This document shows, in pieces, positions 8,687 to 14,618 of a stretch of DNA of 14,618 nucleotides. The notes under the pieces were generated by a model. That model had not been told where the DNA came from. It ran no database searches and worked only from the letters and a program-made list of their open reading frames with translations. The stretch comes from Alectoria sarmentosa (Eukaryota > Ascomycota > Lecanoromycetes > Lecanorales > Parmeliaceae), in contig WOGZ01000568.1 in the NCBI GenBank assembly GCA_009733775.1, positions 1 to 14,618 on the forward strand. Reading direction: 5' to 3'. The position numbers and the translations under genes were made by a program. Each line of letters begins with the position of its first letter. Positions within the stretch are counted from its first letter, which is position 1.

Positions 8687-9447
8687 TGTGAAAATGATTC
8701 GATTATTATTAAATTATAAATTAAAAAAATCGAGGATATCGCGTTTTATAATCGATACGCTTTATTTGATCTTATAAAAGTTTGTTATATCTTCGTTATA
8801 AATTGTTAAAATAATCACGTTTTAACAATTATTCTCTCTTTTAAAACCGCGTTTTCGCGATTTTAAAAAAAATTGATTTAAGAGCTTTATTTTGATAAGC
8901 GGTTTTTATAAAATCGATTTAAAACGCAATGCGTTATTTTTGCTCGAAATGTTCGAAACTTTTTATTTTAAAAGTTTTTATAAGATATGAAATACGTTAT
9001 AAAAATCTTTTTGAGATATATATTTCGATATAATATATCGAGATTCGATTATCAAACAAATTATTTAATTTTATTCAAATTCGATTATCGAATAATTATT
9101 TAATTTTATTCGAACGGAAGTTTTAAAATACGAAATTATATCGCTTCTGAAAATTAATATTCGATAAATTTAAAATTTTTATTTTTTAAAAAATGTTTTT
9201 CGATTCGTATATAACGAGCTCGAACTTTCGAAAATCAAAAAATTAATAAATATATTTTATAATAATTAATTTTTTTAAGATTAATTAAGTCTCGAAATTT
9301 TAACGCGATATAATTATGAAAATGATTTAATTATTATTGAATTATAAATTAAAAAAATTCAGAATATCGCGCTTGATGATCGATACGTCTTATTTAATTT
9401 TATAAAAATTTGCTATACCCTCGCTATAAATTGTTAAAGCGATCACG
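8687..9447. mobile_element. TRIM-like element, copy 2
   Basis: The same structure with identical dimensions: 133-bp repeats at 8687-8819 and 9315-9447 around 495 bp. It starts 14 bp after copy 1 in the same orientation. The interiors align end to end without a length change and differ chiefly by transitions. Confidence 0.6.
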
Positions 9448-10484
9448 CTTTAATAAAAATTATCGAATTATTAAAAATATTTCTTTATAATATTATTAAT
9501 TATTTAAATTATAATATTATATTTTTAAAAAACTTTAAATATTTTCAGGTTGTAAATATTTGCTACTCGAAAATATAATAATTAAATTATTTTGTTTATA
9601 TAAAAGAAATATAAATAAGTAATTATTTTTTGAAAACGAAATAATTTGAAAACTCATCGATGAATTAAATAAAAAGTTTTCGAGATTTAATAACATTATA
9701 AGTTAATGCAATCGTAACACGTATCTTTTTTATTTTTTAATTATTCACACGCTTTATATTAAGATTATTTATTAAATATCATTTTTTAAAAGTAATTCGT
9801 TTCGTTTATATTAAAGTAATTTTCAAGATCGTATAATTAATTAATATCGCGAATTTCAATTATAATTTTAATAATATGTTCGTTACGATCAATAAATGCA
9901 ACTTCGTTATATTAATTTCGTTAACGAATATTATATTTATTCTTGAATTTGCTTAATTAATCGTTTGAAAACTTTGATAATTTTGTATTTTGATAATATG
10001 ATAAGCGTTTTCAAAAGGCTTTGATTTTATCACGAAGTATTTCGTTTATATATATATTATTATTAATTTTATAACGTTACACTCATTCAAAAAGATTTTT
10101 TTTAAAAATCGTTCAATTAATTATTATTATATAAGTTTTATTCTTTTATTTAATAATGAACGTTTTATTAAAATAAACGAATTTTTGAATAAAAATCTCG
10201 CTGCAAATAAAATTGTTAAAAGAATATTTATATTTTTGTTATTATTAATGAAAATAGATTTTAAAAGATTGTTTTTCGTTGAAATCGTCTCTATATCAAG
10301 TTTATAAGATTTTTCTTTAATTATCTTTAATAATTTTGCGATGTTTTTTTATAAATGAAAGATTTTTTATAAACTTTGAAGAATTAAAAAACATTTCGTT
10401 AATGTGAAGAAATAATTTCGTTATATAATTATAGCGAGAGATTTCGTTATTTATATATGATTTAAGTGAAATCTGCGAATTATT
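9448..10484. other. Degraded interior of the DNA transposon
   Basis: Very AT-rich, with no frame over about 50 codons in view. It probably contains part of the mutated transposase. Near 10405-10455 there are extra degenerate TTCGTTAT / TATAGCGAGA words resembling the subterminal motif. Confidence 0.4.
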
Positions 10485-10539
10485 TTCGCTATAGCGAGAT
10501 TTTCGTTATATCGAATTTCGTTATAGCGAGCGTCGACTG
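10485..10539 (-). repeat. Right terminal inverted repeat with three subterminal motifs
   Basis: The motif recurs as TTCGCTATAGCGA (10485-10497), TTCGTTATATCGA (10502-10514) and TTCGTTATAGCGA (10517-10529), followed by GCGTCGACTG ending at 10539. Compared with the left end, CCG has become TCG and C/T transitions dominate. Confidence 0.8.
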
Positions 10540-10720
10540 TATTTTTTTATATTCGTTTAATACGAGTAAAGTAATTGTCGCGAGAAGTCTTAAACTCACG
10601 TAAATCAATATTTCGATTAACTTTATTCGAAAAGCAAATATAGTATACAATATGTATGCTCGTTATTTTTTTTATCTTCGCTATATTATAATTTCGATTT
10701 AAGAATTACGAGTTAGTGAT

Positions 10721-11573
10721 TGTTAAAATTAATATAAAGTTATATTATATAAATGTATTGAATAAAATAATTAAGTGAAGAGAAAATATATATATAAAAA
10801 AAAGACATTTATATGAAAACAAATGTCTTTATTAAGTCACGTTAAGTTTAATCGAATAATGTTAAAAAAATATGATATTAAAGAAAAGTTAACTTTATTA
10901 AAAATATAAAATACATTTATAACATTATCTCTTTTTTTTAAAAAGCGATATTTTAACATTATAAAAATCGAAGAAATGTGTTTATAATTTACTTTATATC
11001 TTTGAAACATTTAATTAATAATCATTTTCAATTGAAAAAAGTTAACGATAATAGCGATAATATTATATCGTAAAAAGTTCGTTTATAATATCGTCGATAT
11101 TATAATGTTTTATCGTTTTAAGCGTTTAAAAATAACGTGATTTAATAAAGAATTAACGTTATAATCGTCGTTAAAGCATTTAAATATTTAATGTTATTTA
11201 ATATTTCATATTTTGTGCGGAGAAAAAATCGCAAAAATCAAATGATATAATTAAATTAAATTTCTCGAATCGAATCGAATCGAATCGCAGACGTTAAATT
11301 TTATTTAAAGTTTATATATATTTTAATAATGTTCTGAATAGTTTTTTTTATAAATTATTATATATATAATGTTACGAGCGTACTTTATATTTTTAATAAA
11401 ATTAACTTTTTTTTAATATTATATTTCTTTAACATTACTCGATTGAGTTTAGCGTGATTTAATAAAGACATTTATTTTCATATAAATGTCTTCTTTTTAT
11501 ATATATATTTTCTTTTCATTTAGTTGTTTTATTTAATATATTTATATAATATAATTTTATATTAATTTTAACA
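10721..11573. mobile_element. Long inverted-repeat (foldback/MITE-like) element
   Basis: Left arm 10721-10927 and right arm 11366-11573 are inverted copies of about 207 bp, around a 438-bp centre. Both arms, read inward, run TGTTAAAATTAATATAAA, then GAAAATATATATATAAAA, then AAGACATTTATATGAAAA, then AATGTCTTTATTAA, then AAAAATATAAA. Differences are nearly all transitions. No coding content is seen in the centre. The class could be a MITE, a Mutator-like element with long ends, or two element copies in opposite orientation. Confidence 0.65.
11266..11285. repeat. (CGAAT)4 microsatellite
   Basis: Four perfect CGAAT units lie in the centre of the inverted-repeat element. They keep their CpG in an otherwise C-depleted sequence. 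Confidence 0.8.
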
Positions 11574-12480
11574 TTATAATTAAGTTATTTCACTTATTTT
11601 ATTCGTATTAATTAATGAATTTAAAAAATCGTGTTAATAAAAACTTTATCAAAATATAAAAATTATTGAAATATCGTATTTTTAAGTTAAGTTACTTATA
11701 ATAATTGAAATTTAAATAATTCGTATCGAGATAATAATTTGTTTCGTTAATAATAACGAGTATAAAAAAGATATTGAAACATTCATTTAATTAGCGAATC
11801 GAAAAAAATAATTATATATCATTTTTATATAATTCAAGTTAAGATAACATCGATTATATCGTTCGAAAGACCATTATTAAAGGTATTTAAATTTTTCACG
11901 ATATCATTATCGAATAAGAAATCACGATTTTATAACCTTTTAAAGTTTTTCTTTTTTATTTCGCATTATCAAGTTTTCTCGCACGAAGTCAGCGACGACA
12001 TAATAAATATTCTTTATATAAATAACGAAATTGAAAAAACGTTATTCAAATAACACATTATTTTCACGAGAGTTTAATAAATAAACAAACGATTAAATAG
12101 TATTCTTTGTTATTTTTTATGTATTAAAGTCAAATTTCTTTATTATACGAAAATTATTAAATATATCAAATGAGAAGTGTTAACATTTTTCTTTATCACA
12201 ATATTTTTTAACATTATATCTTTTGAAATATTTAAATTTCTTTTCTTTTTTTTCTTTTTTATTTTCTTTTTTATCGATAATCTTTATCGAAATGAAAAAA
12301 ATAAATCACATTTAAGATCTTTTGAATAAAATTAAATCACGTCGTATTTTAATTATATTTGAAGATTTCGAAGATTTTCCTCAGCATCATAAATTAAATT
12401 TATAATATATTTTTATTAATAAACAACTATTACATTAAGCGAAAGTTGTATTTAAAAAGTTTTTTAATATATTAAATCAA
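11574..12480. other. AT-rich stretch before the gypsy gag frame
   Basis: No gene is readable. A pyrimidine-only run interrupted by few A residues lies at about 12236-12272. The 5' LTR and primer-binding site of the downstream retrotransposon should fall here, but no second LTR copy is in the window for comparison, so no boundary is drawn. Confidence 0.4.
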
Positions 12481-13575
12481 TTTCGTTTTGAATAAAACGA
12501 TTTTCGCGAATTTTTATCTCGTTTTCATAAAACTATTATCGATAAAAACGAAGTTATAAAATCTTTATATAAATTTGAGTTTATGATTCAATAATCGAAT
12601 AATATCGCTCGTAATTAATAAAAATAAGTGACACAATTGCAACGAAAGATTAATGTAATAAAATTTTAATCATTGAAGGAAAATTCAAAGAAGGATTCAA
12701 GAAATGAATTTTTTTATAATAAATTTAAAAATCGATTTGTATCGAAAAAGAATAAGTTTTTTAAATTATTTGATTTTTTTGTTTTTATGAATGAAAAGAG
12801 TTTTATATGAGACGATTGATTTTTCAAAATGAATTATAAGCTCATTATCAATCATAATTGATATTTTATTATTGAATTTAAATTAATTTATATCATTTTT
12901 AAATTGAAAGAAAAAGCTTTAAAATAAATTATAAAACGTCGATTAAGAAATTATTCGAATTTATATCAATTTTACAAAGAGATAATGAATAATTTAATCG
13001 ACATTTATGAGAATTTTGATTAATAAGATAATGTTAAACGATAATATAACTTTTTTTAGCAAGATATTATATTTTTTATAAAGTTTTACGTCGATTTTAT
13101 TCGATTTGATTAAATTATTAATAAAGATAAAGATAATATAATACGATATTTACGTTTAAAGATTCGTGAAAATTTATAAAAGAATTGAAACGCATATAAA
13201 GATTTTAGCGAGTTAATATTTATTAAAAAGTATTTACGAAAATTGAATAACATTTAGCGTGTTGAATATGAAAAAAAGTTTAAAATATTCACATTTAAAA
13301 TTATATTCTCAACAAGAAAATCAATTATTTTAATAATAAAAATCATTTATATTATAATAACATTTATAAAATCTATTATATCGATCTTATTTATCAAAAT
13401 TAAAGTCGAAATCGATATTAAAAAATTTATATGTTATAATTGCAATCAAGTTAAATACATTAAGCGTGATTGTTTTCAATCGAATAAAAAAGTTATTCGA
13501 ATACATGTTATAGAAATGAATAATGACGACGACGATGATTTAAAAGATTTTTCGAATAACTCGAAAAAAGATTAA
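12481..13575 (+). pseudogene. Ty3/gypsy retrotransposon gag, RIP-inactivated
   Basis: One uninterrupted frame from at least 12661, possibly 12481, to TAA at 13573. From 12781 on it has 12 premature stops but no frameshift. The order matches fungal gypsy Gag: a basic N-terminal part, a DD*FFKM segment (12811-12831) where the family has W-D-D-W...M, an ALK segment near 12916-12924, then an NxxxFxxxFVxFxR-like region, then the CCHC zinc knuckle at 13432-13473. The knuckle reads CYNCNQVKYIKRDC, with Tyr in place of His, as expected from CAC/CAT to TAC/TAT. An acidic D5 tract follows before the end. The Gag protein would form the particle shell; this copy cannot. Confidence 0.8.
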
Positions 13576-13589
13576 TTTTTTTTAAAATC

Positions 13590-14618
13590 ACGATAAAAGG
13601 TAATATAAATGTGTGTTTAATAAATACTTCAAATGATTTTTTAATATAACGTCTTTTTCGATTAATAATTACGTTATTATTATAAAATCGATAAATAACA
13701 TTTTCGAATTCTTTTATAAATTGCGAATGTATCGAGATTTATATTATCATTAATGAAATTATCGTATTTAAGATATATAAACGTTTATAAATCGAATTTT
13801 TTTTTTTTCAAGTCAAAATCATTATAAGATTATGATGAGCGATTATTTAAACAATTTATCATTTATTATCTTTTATTTATTTTGAATATATATGATTATA
13901 AAAAAGAATCTTGTTTTATTCTTATCGCTTCGTTAAAATAATACGATTTAATTCTCGAAAAGTTATAAATAAATAAATATCAAGTCGTATTCGATATATT
14001 AAAAGATAAAATGTTATTTATATTTAAACGATATGAATATAATAATAATAAAACATCAACATTTAAGAATTTATCGTTTTTATCAAAAACATTATTTGTT
14101 GTTATTACACGATCTTTTAAATTTATTGTTGAAAATGAATCGAATAAAAATAATTTCGATATTGATTATTTTAAAGACATCTCAAATAGAAAAAAATCGA
14201 CATTAACACTTAAAACATTTAAAGAAAAGATGATTAAAAAGCCTGATTTCATCGATATTGTTAAAATTAACGCATCGACTTATTATTATTTAATTCGAAA
14301 TAAAGAGAACAAGCTCTTTTCTTTGATAATAATTAAGATTTACGATATTTTCAATAAATCTTTCGAGATTATATCACAATTGTAATGAGATAATCGCATA
14401 TTAATCAATAAATTATATTTATACGACTTCGAAATCAAATATAAAAGATGTTATAAATTATATATATCGAAAAATGTTTAAATTAATAATGTTGAAACTT
14501 TTACTTTTTAAAAGATCTTTAACAATTTTTTTATAAATTATTATGATTATGTAAATGTTTTTGATAAATTATAAACGAATATATTATTTTTATATCGTTT
14601 TTATGATTATAAATTGAA
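13590..14618 (+). pseudogene. Ty3/gypsy pol (protease, linker, start of reverse transcriptase), RIP-inactivated, cut by window end
   Basis: The protease-like segment reads LINTSNDFLI (13617-13646) in the frame starting at 13590, with Asn where the catalytic Asp of D-T/S-G should be. A 12-T run at 13797-13808 lies before the switch back to the gag frame. There YDLILEKL*INKYQVVFD (from 13942) matches the YDxILGxxW...D segment that follows gypsy protease, with Gly to Glu and Trp to stop. A 124-codon open stretch (14011-14385) is the linker. At 14584-14616 LFLYRFYDYKL corresponds to the LPPHRxxDHxI motif that opens gypsy reverse transcriptase, the Pro and His codons having become Phe/Leu and Tyr. 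The rest of pol lies outside the window. Confidence 0.8.

Larger units (their letters stand above)
6979..10539. mobile_element. Tc1/mariner-type (probably pogo/Fot-like) DNA transposon, RIP-degraded
   Basis: The two ends are inverted copies beginning CAGTCGACGCTCGCTATAAC; the first 21 bases agree exactly, and base 22 differs by G/A. TA flanks both ends (6977-6978 and 10540-10541), the target duplication of this superfamily. CAGT termini with TA are typical of pogo/Tigger/Fot relatives. Subtracting the nested 7912-9447 block leaves about 2.0 kb, close to the usual size of fungal Fot1-like elements; that match is inference. No transposase could be read in 7080-7911 or 9448-10480, which are saturated with stops, so the coding strand is unknown. 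The first 100 bp at the left end keep normal GC, unlike the rest. Confidence 0.8.
7080..14618. other. AT-rich, RIP-like transposon island
   Basis: Composition changes abruptly near 7080 from about half G+C to about one fifth and stays so to the window end. All elements inside differ from their partner copies mainly by C/T and G/A changes. Stops in the gag frame fit mutated CAA, CAG, CGA or TGG codons. In a hand count of five 60-base lines (starting 8341, 9001, 10621, 12541, 13681), 16 of 30 cytosines were followed by G, so CpG has been spared relative to CpA and CpT. Confidence 0.85.

Noticed and set aside
7912..9447. CRISPR-like array
   Set aside because: The repeats are long (133 bp), only four, with two long interiors that are copies of each other; the context is fungal.
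12236..12272. Polypurine tract of a minus-strand LTR element
   Set aside because: A pyrimidine-rich run alone is weak in such AT-rich DNA, and no LTR edge was found beside it.
7080..14618. Mitochondrial DNA or bacterial AT-rich insertion
   Set aside because: High AT alone suggests it, but the transposon ends, the nuclear gypsy gag/pol remnant and the transition pattern fit RIP-mutated nuclear repeats.

Overview
The window looks like nuclear DNA of a filamentous ascomycete (Pezizomycotina). The only clearly spliced gene has six 47-61 bp introns with GT...AG ends. An intronless F-box gene lies beside it. From about 7080 to the end the sequence is about four-fifths A+T and consists of decayed transposable elements whose changes fit C-to-T/G-to-A transitions, the signature of repeat-induced point mutation (RIP). 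No bacterial-style operon, rRNA, tRNA or CRISPR was seen.

Layout. Positions 1-507 hold an AAC microsatellite running into a small low-complexity open frame. Positions 852-1274 hold a possible broken gene that ends on the same CTAG as the convergent F-box gene (1271-2719, minus). Positions 2720-3385 are intergenic, with short direct repeats, an 18-bp perfect palindrome and a GC-rich hairpin. Positions 3386-5372 (minus) are a complete seven-exon gene for a 14-helix major facilitator (DHA2-type) exporter, 556 aa by my splice model. Positions 5519-6453 hold two diverged copies of an unrecognised, apparently decayed coding sequence upstream of the transporter.

The AT-rich block resolves into separate pieces. 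(1) A Tc1/mariner-type, probably pogo/Fot-like, DNA transposon spans 6979-10539. It has matching CAGTCGACG... terminal inverted repeats, TA on both sides and three 13-bp subterminal motifs at each end. (2) Nested inside it are two adjacent 761-bp units (7912-8672 and 8687-9447), each 133 bp + 495 bp + 133 bp, which resemble miniature LTR retrotransposons (TRIM-like). (3) An 853-bp inverted-repeat element with arms of about 207 bp spans 10721-11573. (4) The 5' part of a Ty3/gypsy retrotransposon on the plus strand runs from about 12481 off the window end. It keeps a gag frame with 12 internal stops, a gag zinc knuckle with His changed to Tyr, protease-like and linker segments, and the first residues of reverse transcriptase.

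Functionally, the F-box protein and the transporter appear to be the only intact genes. Nothing in the sequence links their roles. The transporter sits about 1.6 kb from the edge of a RIP-mutated transposon island, a setting common for fast-evolving or accessory genes in fungi.
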